Origin: Anthropogastromicrobium sp963652495
GTDB taxonomy: Bacteria > Bacillota > Clostridia > Lachnospirales > Lachnospiraceae
Direction: 5' to 3'
Length of the DNA stretch: 64,000 nucleotides
Assembly: GCA_963652495.1 (NCBI GenBank)
Contig: CAVJTU010000002.1
Span: 30,408-94,407, forward strand
Positions 7,601-14,671 of the stretch are shown piece by piece. The notes under the pieces were generated by a model that had not been told where the DNA came from, did no database searches, and saw only the letters and a program-made list of their open reading frames with translations. The first letter of the stretch is position 1; every line of letters begins with the position of its first letter. The position numbers were made by a program, and so were the translations under genes.

Positions 7601-9463
7601 AAGCTGACTGCAACACAGACCACGCATGAACGCGCAGCGGTGTTGGAAAATGTAGAGACACGAAAAATGTATTTTGCTGAATATGAAGCAATATCCGGAG
7701 AACAGAGCTTTTTGGGGGCAACGCAGAACTATCCTGATTTAAAGGGAGCTGTCAATTTGTTTAAGTGTTTTTTACCGTTGGCATGGGAGAAAAATAATGA
7801 AAGCGGCTTCGCCGCTTTTGTACATCCTGAGGGCGTCTATGACGACCCTCAGGGTGGTGCACTTCGGGAAAAACTGTATCCTCGTTTACGTTATCATTTT
7901 CAGTTTGCAAACGAGAGGAAGCTTTTTCCCGAAGTGGACCACCATACACAGTTTAGCCTAAATGTGTATGGTGGTCCACAGATGGTGTCTTTCGACACCA
8001 TCTGTAATCTCTACGATGCTAAAAGCATCGTAGAATGTTATGAAGGCGATTCTTCTGCACCTGTCCCAGAAATTAAGGATAAAAATGGTGATTGGAATAT
8101 AAAAGGGCATCCAGACCGTATTATTCATGTTACAAAAAAAGAACTTACTGTATTTGCGAAGGTCTTTGACAGCAATGATAAATGGAAACAACCGAAGTTG
8201 CCGCAATTACATGCGAGACAATTACTGGATACTTTGGGACTTTTTGCTAAACAGTCGAGGTACTTAGGAACGCTTGGAAATGATGTTTCAACAAGTGAGT
8301 GTTGGAATGAGACGGGCGCGCAGAAAGATGGAACGATTGAAGCTAAAATTGATTTTCCAGAATCACTTCAAACAGTTATTTATTCTGGTGCACATGTTGG
8401 TATTCTTAATCCGATACTGCAAACAACACGCAGTAATTATCGTGTAAATAGTGATTACGATCGAGTGGATTTGATGTCAATTCCAGAGAATTATATGATT
8501 CGTGTGAAATATGCACCATCTTGTACTGTTGATGAATATTTCCGTAGAATGCCTAAAACATCGTGGGGAACAAATCTTACTGAAGAGTATCGAATTATAA
8601 ACCGAGAAATGGTGGGGTGTGCTTCTGAGCGCACGTTGACATGTGCAATAGCCTGTAAGGGTATTGCACATGTCAACACGGTTTTTTCAGTTGCCATCAA
8701 AAACCGTGTGGACATGGTTTGCCTCGCAGGTTGCGAAGCAAGCCTACCTTATGATTTCTTTGTAAAAGTTATAGGCAAAAGTCATGTGAATTATAGCACC
8801 AATATGTTGTTCCCGCTTTTGGAAGGTGTGAAGCATAAGGAGATAGTATTCAGAGCGCTTCTTCTCAATTGCCTCACTAGATATTATTCTGATCTTTGGA
8901 ATAAATGTTTTTATGAAACGTTTATTGACGAACAATGGTCGAAAGACGATCCTCGCCTTTCTAATACTCGTTTTACCACTCTAACCTCAGAATGGACCTG
9001 GAACACACCACTTCGTACTGATTATGAGCGCCGTCAAGCATTGGTGGAAATTGACGTCTTGACAGCAATGGCTCTTGGCATGACCTTACAGCAACTGAAA
9101 ACGATTTATCGCATTCAGTTCCCGGTATTACAGAGTTATGAAGCTGATACTTGGTATGATGCTAATGGTCGCATCACCTTTACCAATAACCGTAGTCTTA
9201 CTGGTGTGGGATTTAGTCGTCCAGAATGGGAAAATGCAGGTGCTGTTCAGCCGGTACGTCGTAGTAATACACCATGGGATGGTGTAATGAAACATGCCCC
9301 GGCAGGTTTTGTCTTTGCGCGTACCATCATGGACGATACCATGCCTGGCGGTCCTGTGGAGCGTACTATTGAGTATGTTGCGCCATTTGATCGTTGTGAT
9401 CGCGAGCAGGACTATGAGACCGCTTGGAGGTTTTTTGAGAAAAAATACAAGAAAATAGAATAG
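4652..9463 (+). CDS. Giant Eco57I-type adenine DNA methyltransferase, DrmMI-like
   Basis: At 1603 residues this is long for the family. A leader region of about 560 residues, restriction-enzyme-like in character, precedes the methylase core. SAM motif I appears as CEPAMGSAAFLNEA (near 574-588), followed by YGIDLNPVAVELAEVSLWL, and the N6-adenine motif IV is NPPW in IIGNPPWIKIEW (near 960). The C-terminal third should hold the target-recognition part. It probably marks host DNA so that the partner helicases spare it; whether it also cuts is unknown. The gene is coupled to the upstream helicase by TAATG. Codon use is AT-rich like the rest of the island. Two clusters of long palindromes lie within the frame at 7800-8034 and 8635-8748 without breaking it. 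PglX of BREX is an alternative relative, but the neighbours favour DISARM. Confidence 0.85.
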   Translation: MSIDLTGIMNKNEYYTNHYFSTVFEENTSATISGWNAAARESEEIRTPWALLRQNARQYYTAHDKFARSSANLQVLANIKMLANSYLKSLGYPEAKPEIVTVDDSLSVPVYLEMTKKSGAPLLWVLLAASKESDAGIMESFAFNADDVDDDATGTLYKGILGEMANEDLVTKIFFGAAEPPRFIMLIGMNQIALIDRNKWNEKRYLQFELEEIFARLENTTLQAMAVLLHKDSLCPDDGKILLDELDEQSQKNASGVSQDLKYALRESIELLGNEVLYDMKTRLGRDLDTDPVDAGQLTLECLRYMYRMLFVLFIESRPELGYAPIKVQSYSSGYSLQSLRDIADNIRDDVNEVGEGYYLHETLAKLYELIYDGYPKTEEELKKATGSDSLHDMFLIAPLKAHIFDPDYTKMITMAKLRNSCMLRIIDLMSLTRATGKKNDRRGRISYANLGINQMGAVYEALLSYRGFIAEHDLYEVKRAGDSFNELDVGYFVSEAELDQYTEAERVRYEHGEKKGKLRKYEKGTFIYRLAGREREKSASYYTPEVLTKCLVKYALKELLKDKTADEILHLTVCEPAMGSAAFLNEAINQLAEAYISRKEKETGEIISYEKRFNELQKVKMFIADRNVYGIDLNPVAVELAEVSLWLNTIYEGGFVPWFGTQLVNGNSLIGARRQVYRIENAQATSKGLRWYEMEPERVPLGKKRMPKKQIYHFLLGDPGMCSYSDKVIKSLEPENIKKMAKWNKKFTEPITDDESATLLRLSAAIDELWEAQIELRKEVGANTQDSLSVFGHVDDAIDSHTTIRQKDKIFSELYKSEHMRNAGPYARLKFAMDYWCALWFWPIDKADLLPSRSEFLFDMSLILEGTTQSVVVTDVETDRKQVKGQLSLFPTEMQQLEFKILDQYDGMGLVDIPALRKQEPRLDLAARIAEQNKFMHWELEFADLFADRGGFDLIIGNPPWIKIEWKEQGVLSDMHPMFAVKKLTATQTTHERAAVLENVETRKMYFAEYEAISGEQSFLGATQNYPDLKGAVNLFKCFLPLAWEKNNESGFAAFVHPEGVYDDPQGGALREKLYPRLRYHFQFANERKLFPEVDHHTQFSLNVYGGPQMVSFDTICNLYDAKSIVECYEGDSSAPVPEIKDKNGDWNIKGHPDRIIHVTKKELTVFAKVFDSNDKWKQPKLPQLHARQLLDTLGLFAKQSRYLGTLGNDVSTSECWNETGAQKDGTIEAKIDFPESLQTVIYSGAHVGILNPILQTTRSNYRVNSDYDRVDLMSIPENYMIRVKYAPSCTVDEYFRRMPKTSWGTNLTEEYRIINREMVGCASERTLTCAIACKGIAHVNTVFSVAIKNRVDMVCLAGCEASLPYDFFVKVIGKSHVNYSTNMLFPLLEGVKHKEIVFRALLLNCLTRYYSDLWNKCFYETFIDEQWSKDDPRLSNTRFTTLTSEWTWNTPLRTDYERRQALVEIDVLTAMALGMTLQQLKTIYRIQFPVLQSYEADTWYDANGRITFTNNRSLTGVGFSRPEWENAGAVQPVRRSNTPWDGVMKHAPAGFVFARTIMDDTMPGGPVERTIEYVAPFDRCDREQDYETAWRFFEKKYKKIE
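7800..8034. repeat. Cluster of six consecutive palindromes inside the methyltransferase gene
   Basis: Arms, in order: 7800-7807/7811-7818 (8 bp, loop 3); 7826-7837/7841-7853 (12 bp, one bulge); 7860-7873/7923-7936 (14 bp perfect, with an inner 7-bp pair 7881-7887/7909-7915); 7934-7950/7963-7979 (17 bp perfect); 7978-7989/7994-8005 (12 bp perfect, loop 4); 8010-8020/8024-8034 (11 bp perfect, loop 3). The hairpins touch or overlap each other and cover almost all of the 235 bases. The reading frame continues through them (residues about 1050-1128). Confidence 0.95.
8635..8748. repeat. Second cluster of palindromes inside the methyltransferase gene
   Basis: Arms: 8635-8650/8662-8677 (16 bp perfect, with a further CCT/AGG pair in the loop); 8676-8686/8699-8709 (11 bp perfect); about 8716-8729/8735-8748 (imperfect, 11 of 14). 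They lie in frame at residues about 1328-1366. As in the first cluster, neighbouring hairpins abut or share a base or two. Confidence 0.9.
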
Positions 9464-9480
9464 TAGATACGCACATACGC

Positions 9481-9636
9481 TATGTCTAAAGCATTTCGAA
9501 TTAGCTATGAGCAAAACACATGTAAAAGAAGGTACAGCATACTGCACTTAGATGAATCTAATAGTCCTATATGTGGTATGCTCCTGCGAGCAAATTGGAG
9601 TTTTGCGCATCCTTATTTCGAATTAAAATGGAGGTG
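9481..9636 (+). CDS. Possible 51-residue small protein between methyltransferase and ABC ATPase genes
   Basis: ATG at 9481 opens a frame ending in TGA at 9634-9636, only 6 bases before the likely start of the next gene, and its last codons form that gene's ribosome site. Composition looks protein-like (Trp, Cys, His and Arg spread evenly), but there is no Shine-Dalgarno before the ATG and no family is recognised. It would fill the otherwise empty 179-base gap and could couple translation of the ATPase. Chance is a fair alternative. Confidence 0.3.
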
Positions 9637-9642
9637 AACAGA

Positions 9643-11733
9643 TTGGATATTATTCTTGAAAACTGTAACAATATTATGCAGGGGCGAGTAAGCATTGTTA
9701 ATGGCGCTCTGAATATAAAATACGCAATAAACGGAACAGGAAAATCTACTGTATCAAAAGTAATTACGGCAGTGGTCAATCAAGATAATAGAGCATTAGA
9801 TCTTCTAGTGCCCTATCAATTCGTTAATGATCCTGATCATCGCCCGAAAGTGATTGGGGTAGATGACATCCATAAGGTGATGACTTTTGATGAATCATAT
9901 ATTGACCAATATATGTATCAAGCGGATGATCTTCTAAAAGATAGCTTTGAAATTCTTGTAAGAACGCCGGATTATGACCGTCACATGGCTGAAATAGGAC
10001 AATTGCTTTCAGAGATAAATGAGTCCTTTCAAAGCAACCCAGAACTTGATTCGCTAATTCAAGCGTTCGCAAGTTTTCTCGATGGTTGTGGGAAAAGTCA
10101 AACCAGTATTGCTGCATCTGGATCAATATATAAAGCTTTTGGAAAAGGAAATCGAATCAACAATATTCCATTGGGTTTAGAGGTGTTTTCGCCATATTTG
10201 AGTAACACTCAAGAAGCATCTAACGTGAAGTGGCTTAAGTGGCAGGTTGATGGAAAGAAATTCCTTGAAATGGCAGACCAATGCCCGTACTGCTCTGGCT
10301 CCATCAAGCATTCAAAGGAGAAGATTCTGCGAATTACAGAAGAATATGATTCAAAAGCTATAGAGCATCTCGATAAAATGCTCGTATTATTTGAACAGTT
10401 ATCTCCTTACTTTAGCGAAGCAACAAGAGAACAGCTTGCATTGATTATGAATAACGCTGGAGATATGACAGGGCAACAGAAAAGATATTTATTTGAAATT
10501 AAAGATCAAGTGAATTCGGTGCTTGTACTGTTGCAAGGTATTAAGAAATTGGGATTCAATTCTTTGAAGGATGTTGATAGAGTAGTTGATCAGTTGCGAA
10601 GCTATGAAATTAATTTGGAACTGTTTGGACACCTCCAGTCTGATCTGATGCGAAGCAAAATTGATGTAATAAATGCATCGCTTCACCGCATTGTCGAAAA
10701 AGCGGGAAGATTGCAAGGTGAAGTAAATCAGCAGAATCGGCTAATACAAAGAACAATTGAAGAGAACAGTACCGCCATCAATGATTTTTTGAAATGTGCA
10801 GGTTACAAGTATGCTGTTTCCATAGAAGAGACGGCAGAACACAAATATAAACTTTTGTTACGGCCGACTTCAGTTGATGCTGAAGTATCTTCGGCAAAAA
10901 GTCATCTTAGCTATGGCGAACGTAATGCTCTTGCACTTGCATTGTTTATGTTCAGTGCGCTTAAAGAGGATCCTGATATGGTTATCTTGGATGATCCGAT
11001 AACCTCATTTGATGGAAATAAGAAATTTGCATTACTAAATATGCTGTTTCTCTCTGAAAGATGCCTTAGAAATAGAACGGTTTTGCTGTTGACACATGAC
11101 TTTAACACGGTTATCGATGTTATAGCAACTATGCCCTACAATTTTAATCCTGCTCCGCATGGCGCATTTTTATCAACAACAAATGGAGTGCTTGAGGAGA
11201 AAGAAATTTCCAAAGCAGATATACTGTCTTTCAAACAGATAGCCCTTTTGAACATAAGGGCAGATATAGATGTATTGAATAAGGCTGTTTTTTTAAGAAG
11301 GTTGTATGAAGCGGAGGGCAACAAAGGGCTTGGCTGGAATTTGCTTTCTAATTTGTTTCATAAGAGAGAAGTGCCAATAATATCAGACGATAATGGTATT
11401 CGGGATATGACTGCTTCTGAAATAGCTGATGCAACAACAGAAATCAGTCAATACATTACTGGTTTTGACTATAATCAGCAATATTTAAGAACACAGAACA
11501 TTCAAACACTAATCGATGCGTATCATAATAGTAGAAGTAATTATGAAAAGCTGCAGATTTATAGGATTTTGTACAACGAGAATCATGAAAATGCTGTAGT
11601 AAAGAAATTTGTTAATGAAACATTCCATGTTGAGAATGATTTCTTGTTCCAGCTAAATCCAAGTGAATACGAAACCATTCCGCAATACATTATTGAAGAA
11701 TGTAACACAGATATTCAGTCATTAATTCATTGA
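9643..11733 (+). CDS. PrrC/RloC-like ABC-type ATPase (AAA_13 kind), possible anticodon-nuclease guard
   Basis: The start is taken as TTG at 9643, 6 bases after GGAGGTG; upstream in-frame starts at 9571 and 9628 lack a ribosome site. The 696-residue product has Walker A in AINGTGKSTVSK (near 32), a CPYC pair near residue 214 between helical arms (like the zinc hook of RloC), an ABC signature-like LSYGERNALAL (near 422), Walker B VILDDPITSFDG (near 449) and an H-loop LLTHDF. The C-terminal 200 residues are helical. In PrrC and RloC such a motor controls a tRNA anticodon nuclease that kills the cell when restriction is inhibited, and PrrC is likewise lodged in a restriction-modification operon. 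I could not pin down the nuclease triad here, so the effector activity is inference. Confidence 0.7.
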   Translation: MDIILENCNNIMQGRVSIVNGALNIKYAINGTGKSTVSKVITAVVNQDNRALDLLVPYQFVNDPDHRPKVIGVDDIHKVMTFDESYIDQYMYQADDLLKDSFEILVRTPDYDRHMAEIGQLLSEINESFQSNPELDSLIQAFASFLDGCGKSQTSIAASGSIYKAFGKGNRINNIPLGLEVFSPYLSNTQEASNVKWLKWQVDGKKFLEMADQCPYCSGSIKHSKEKILRITEEYDSKAIEHLDKMLVLFEQLSPYFSEATREQLALIMNNAGDMTGQQKRYLFEIKDQVNSVLVLLQGIKKLGFNSLKDVDRVVDQLRSYEINLELFGHLQSDLMRSKIDVINASLHRIVEKAGRLQGEVNQQNRLIQRTIEENSTAINDFLKCAGYKYAVSIEETAEHKYKLLLRPTSVDAEVSSAKSHLSYGERNALALALFMFSALKEDPDMVILDDPITSFDGNKKFALLNMLFLSERCLRNRTVLLLTHDFNTVIDVIATMPYNFNPAPHGAFLSTTNGVLEEKEISKADILSFKQIALLNIRADIDVLNKAVFLRRLYEAEGNKGLGWNLLSNLFHKREVPIISDDNGIRDMTASEIADATTEISQYITGFDYNQQYLRTQNIQTLIDAYHNSRSNYEKLQIYRILYNENHENAVVKKFVNETFHVENDFLFQLNPSEYETIPQYIIEECNTDIQSLIH

Positions 11734-11738
11734 TCGTT

Positions 11739-11799
11739 AGGAGGAACGCAGTATGCTACCATCCATAATCGCTAAACAATTACAGAAAGGAATTGGGGA
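11739..11799 (+). repeat. First copy of a 61-bp duplication: ribosome site and first codons of the DUF1998 helicase gene
   Basis: Matches 14611-14671 at 58 of 61 positions, starting with the AGGAGG ribosome site and running through the first 15 codons. It marks the left edge of the inserted cassette. Confidence 0.95.
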
Positions 11800-11848
11800 G
11801 GACCAAAGGGGCAACGTATTTGTATTTGATGAAATCTTCAACTTTTAA
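11753..11848 (+). pseudogene. Stranded 5' fragment of the DUF1998 helicase gene
   Basis: ATG at 11753 begins MLPSIIAKQLQKGIG, nearly identical to the start of the intact gene at 14625 (MLPSILAKQLQKGIG). It then runs into cassette sequence and stops at 11846-11848 after 31 residues. The ribosome site is intact, so a short peptide may still be made. The 19-base spacing from the ATPase stop shows where the helicase gene originally began. Confidence 0.9.
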
Positions 11849-11890
11849 AATAGTAAAAGATTTTTACATCGCACATTAAAAGGATAGATT

Positions 11891-12158
11891 GGCCTTAGAT
11901 TTCAATGGTTTTATTAAGAAGAGTGGCTTAGGATACATTGAAATTGGGTTAAGCTACGTCAAGATTGGGTTGAGTAATTACGCAAGGTTACGCAAGATTT
12001 ACGCAAGCTAATTACGCAAGGTGGCATAGCCTTGTGAATAAAAAGCGAAAAGAGCAGTAACGCAGTAAGCAACTGGATTGAACACTTCAAGACGTTATTT
12101 TGAAAAGAAAGGAGGAGTAGGCTACTGTGCAGTATCCTGCGGATGCAGATGGAAAATC
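11891..12158 (+). repeat. 268-bp direct repeat, copy A, with TTACGCAAG iterons
   Basis: Aligns end to end with 12213-12480. Inside it, TTACGCAAG occurs four times at 11978, 11988, 11999 and 12012. Its end contains the same AAAGGAGG site and ATGCAGATGGAAAAT stretch that start the ATPase-nuclease gene in copy B, so copy A looks like a duplicated promoter-leader region of that gene. The 732 bases between 11734 and 12465 hold no other convincing gene. Confidence 0.85.
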
Positions 12159-12212
12159 AAAGACCAGAGGGACAGGTACGGTGGCTGAATTAATGTCCCC
12201 AGTGGCAAGACT

Positions 12213-12480
12213 AGCCTCAGATTCCGATGGTTCTATTAAGAAAACTGGGTTAAGATATATTAAAATTGGGTTAAGCTACATTAAGCTTTGGTTGAGTAAT
12301 TACGCAAGATTTACGCGAGATTTACGCAAGCTAATTACTCAAGATGACGCATAGCTTTATGAACAAAAAAGCAAAAGTAGCAATGTAGCAAGCAACTGAA
12401 TTGAAAACTTCGTGACGTTATTTTGGAAAGAAAGGAGGGGCAGGGTACTGGACGGTATCCTGCAAATGCAGATGGAAAAT
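12213..12480 (+). repeat. 268-bp direct repeat, copy B, leader of the ATPase-nuclease gene
   Basis: The counterpart of copy A. The iterons appear at 12300, 12311 (TTACGCGAG), 12322 and 12335 (TTACTCAAG). The copy runs into the first codons of the ATPase-nuclease gene. A third partial trace of the unit (TAGCTTTGCAAATAAAAAAC-like) precedes the helicase gene at about 14586. Confidence 0.85.
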
Positions 12481-14169
12481 AAGTTAATACTCCCAACTGG
12501 AATTGAGGATTTCAAAGAAATCCGAACAGATGGTTATTATTATGTTGACAAAACGGCATTGATCGAACAGGTCCTTAAAGAGAGAAGCAAAGTGACATTG
12601 TTCACGCGTCCACGACGCTTTGGTAAGACACTGAATATGAGTATGTTACGATACTTTTTTGAAATAGGAGTGGATTCCACATTATTTGATGGACTTCATA
12701 TTTCAGAAAATGCAGAAATGTGTGAAAAATACCTGGGCCAATATCCTGTGATTGCAATCAGTTTAAAGGGTGTGGATGCGGACTCCTATCCGAAAGCGAA
12801 AGCACAGATTATTAAAATAATTAACAGGGAAGCCAGACGCCATCGTTTTCTTCTAAAAAGTGAAAATCTGGATTCTTTTGATAAGGAATTATTAACACAG
12901 CTTTTAAGCCGACAGATGGAGGAAGATACAATCACAAGCAGTCTTCAGGAGCTTACAGAATTATTGGAGGCGCATTTTTCAAAAAAGGTAGTTGTGCTGA
13001 TTGATGAATATGATGTACCTTTGGCGAAAGCATATGAAAATGGTTATTATGATGAAATGGTTCTCCTAATCCGAAATTTGTTTGGAAATGTTTTGAAAAC
13101 AAACGATAGCCTTGCATTTGCAGTGTTGACAGGATGTCTGCGAATTGCGAAGGAAAGTATCTTTACAGGTTTGAACAATTTTACGGTATACTCAATCACC
13201 GATGAGGAGTTTGATGAAACCTTTGGATTTACGGATGGAGAAGTGCAGAAAATGCTTGCTTATTATGGCTTAGACAGTCATTTTGAGGAGGTAAAAGCAT
13301 GGTATGATGGTTATCGCTTTGGTACAGCAGATGTCTATTGTCCATGGGATGTTGTGTATTACTGTAAAGACCACCAAAATAATCCAAATGCGGAAATAAA
13401 AAATTACTGGATAAATACTAGCGGAAATGAGGTTATTCAGCATTTTGTTGACAGTATGAATGATCCGCATATGCTGACGAAAAGTGAACTGGAATTATTG
13501 ATAAGTGGCGATACGGTTGTCAAGCAGGTGGATGAAATGATAACCTATAAAGAATTGTATTCCAATATTGATAATTTGTGGAGTACACTCTTTATGACAG
13601 GATATTTGACACAGCACGGAAGAGAAGCAGATGGACGTTATCATCTTGCAATTCCAAATCGCGAGATTTGTGATTGTATGGTTCGCCGGGTATTAGCGCT
13701 GTTTAAAAAGTCCGTGTCTCAAAATCGTGAACTTCTTAGAAGTTTTTGCAACGCAATGTTAGCAGCTGATGCTAGCACAATGGAACGAGCACTGACCGAG
13801 TATATGGGAAAAACAATCAGTATTCGTGACTCTTTTGTCAAGTCGATTCGTGAGAATTTTTATCATGGATTACTAATTGGCATTCTCGGATCACAGGGGG
13901 CTTGGAAGGCTACATCCAATAAAGAATCTGGTGATGGCTTTAGCGATATTTTAATTGAAGTCAACGAAGATGAGTTGCACGTTGGAATGGTATTGGAGTT
14001 GAAATATAGCAAGACAGAAAAAGCACTTGATAAGGAGTGCGATGATGCACTGCAACAGATTGAAGATAGAAACTATGATCAAGAGTTGCGTGAGAAGGGA
14101 TATACGAAAATATTGAAATATGGCATTGCATTTTATCACAAGAAATGCCGTATTAAGGTTGTAACTTAA
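12466..14169 (+). CDS. AAA-ATPase-like / PD-(D/E)XK nuclease protein (PF09820-PF08011 type)
   Basis: About 567 residues. The N-terminal part starts LPTGIEDFKEIR and YYYVDKTALIEQ and carries the family's P-loop form RPRRFGKTLNMS; VVVLIDEYDVPL is the Walker B strand. The C-terminal 80 residues form a PD-(D/E)XK core: an Asp in GFSDILIEV and E-x-K in LELKYSK, followed by a DALQQI helix. These proteins occur in many copies in anaerobe genomes and their role is not settled; defence or selfish spread are both proposed. Start choice is open: ATG at 12466 is used, but the AGGAGG at 12433 points rather to a CTG at 12448, and a GTG at 12412 is also in frame. It interrupts the defence operon and may not belong to its function. 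Confidence 0.85.
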   Translation: MQMENKLILPTGIEDFKEIRTDGYYYVDKTALIEQVLKERSKVTLFTRPRRFGKTLNMSMLRYFFEIGVDSTLFDGLHISENAEMCEKYLGQYPVIAISLKGVDADSYPKAKAQIIKIINREARRHRFLLKSENLDSFDKELLTQLLSRQMEEDTITSSLQELTELLEAHFSKKVVVLIDEYDVPLAKAYENGYYDEMVLLIRNLFGNVLKTNDSLAFAVLTGCLRIAKESIFTGLNNFTVYSITDEEFDETFGFTDGEVQKMLAYYGLDSHFEEVKAWYDGYRFGTADVYCPWDVVYYCKDHQNNPNAEIKNYWINTSGNEVIQHFVDSMNDPHMLTKSELELLISGDTVVKQVDEMITYKELYSNIDNLWSTLFMTGYLTQHGREADGRYHLAIPNREICDCMVRRVLALFKKSVSQNRELLRSFCNAMLAADASTMERALTEYMGKTISIRDSFVKSIRENFYHGLLIGILGSQGAWKATSNKESGDGFSDILIEVNEDELHVGMVLELKYSKTEKALDKECDDALQQIEDRNYDQELREKGYTKILKYGIAFYHKKCRIKVVT

Positions 14170-14256
14170 TCAATGAATAACGAAAAACATATACAAAAGT
14201 GGATATGGAATAATTTTCAATTCCATATTGCATTAGTGTTTGCGGGCAAAATTTCA

Positions 14257-14416
14257 TAACCTAAATGGTCCCGAGGCGAGTTGCTTTTACGAGGCGGAAC
14301 GTTGAAGCGAGCTGCTCAAAATAGAGTATTATAATAAAGAGTGTGGTGGGCATCGCTGAAAAGTGACGCCGACAAAACAATCGTCGAGTGGACCTTTCGT
14401 GAAACTACCGGGTTGC
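14257..14416 (-). repeat. Right copy of the 160-bp dispersed element
   Basis: Inverted partner of 1479-1641. Exact blocks are 14257-14266, 14277-14296, 14367-14382 and 14408-14416. It lies in the 455-base gap between the ATPase-nuclease gene and the helicase gene, which holds no gene. Confidence 0.75.
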
Positions 14417-14475
14417 ACTGTGCCCATGCTCAATCCTAACATTTTATGGAACTATTAGGTTGCATTCACGTCCGA

Positions 14476-14503
14476 TTGACAAACACTTTCCGAGTGGTAT
14501 AAT
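14476..14503 (+). promoter_or_regulatory. Consensus sigma-A promoter facing the DUF1998 helicase gene
   Basis: TTGACA at 14476-14481 and TATAAT at 14498-14503 are separated by 16 bases, and the -10 is extended (TGG before it). It lies within the inserted cassette, about 120 bases ahead of the helicase ATG, so the insertion gave the downstream half of the operon its own strong promoter. Confidence 0.8.
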
Positions 14504-14610
14504 AAAAATCAACTTTACGTTTGGTGAAAACAAGCGATAAAAAACAAGCGACAAAACCAGGGGGACAGATACAGTAACTGAATTATAGCTTTGCAAATAA
14601 AAAACAAAAG

Positions 14611-14671
14611 AGGAGGAACGCAGTATGCTACCATCCATACTTGCTAAACAATTACAGAAAGGCATTGGGGA
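14611..14671 (+). repeat. Second copy of the 61-bp duplication, at the intact gene start
   Basis: Carries the AGGAGG site and first codons of the intact helicase gene; 58 of 61 bases match 11739-11799. Confidence 0.95.

Larger units (their letters stand above)
11800..14610 (+). mobile_element. Inserted cassette carrying an AAA-ATPase/PD-(D/E)XK gene
   Basis: The cassette lies between the two copies of the 61-bp duplication. From left to right it holds a degenerate copy of an ACCAGRGGGACAG-type motif (about 11803), two 268-bp direct repeats, the ATPase-nuclease gene, one copy of the 160-bp dispersed element, a strong outward promoter, and a second clear copy of the ACCAG motif (14556-14585, which matches 12163-12192 at 25 of 30). 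No transposase or integrase is encoded, so the mechanism is unknown. The 3 differences between the flanking duplicates mean either an old event or recombination with a diverged locus. Confidence 0.75.

Noticed and set aside
7800..8748. Invertible target-recognition switch as in phase-variable specificity genes
   Set aside because: Each arm's partner lies only 1 to about 50 bases away, so inversion would swap only loops; no recombinase or silent gene copy is nearby.
11978..12343. Regularly spaced TTACGCAAG units as a CRISPR array
   Set aside because: Units are 9 bases with 1-4 base gaps and the gaps are not spacers; no cas genes are present.
12127..12354. 75-residue open frame with GTG start between the two 268-bp repeats
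   Set aside because: It reads from repeat copy A into copy B. AAAGGAGG lies upstream, but the product is just repeat sequence and looks like a by-product of the duplication.
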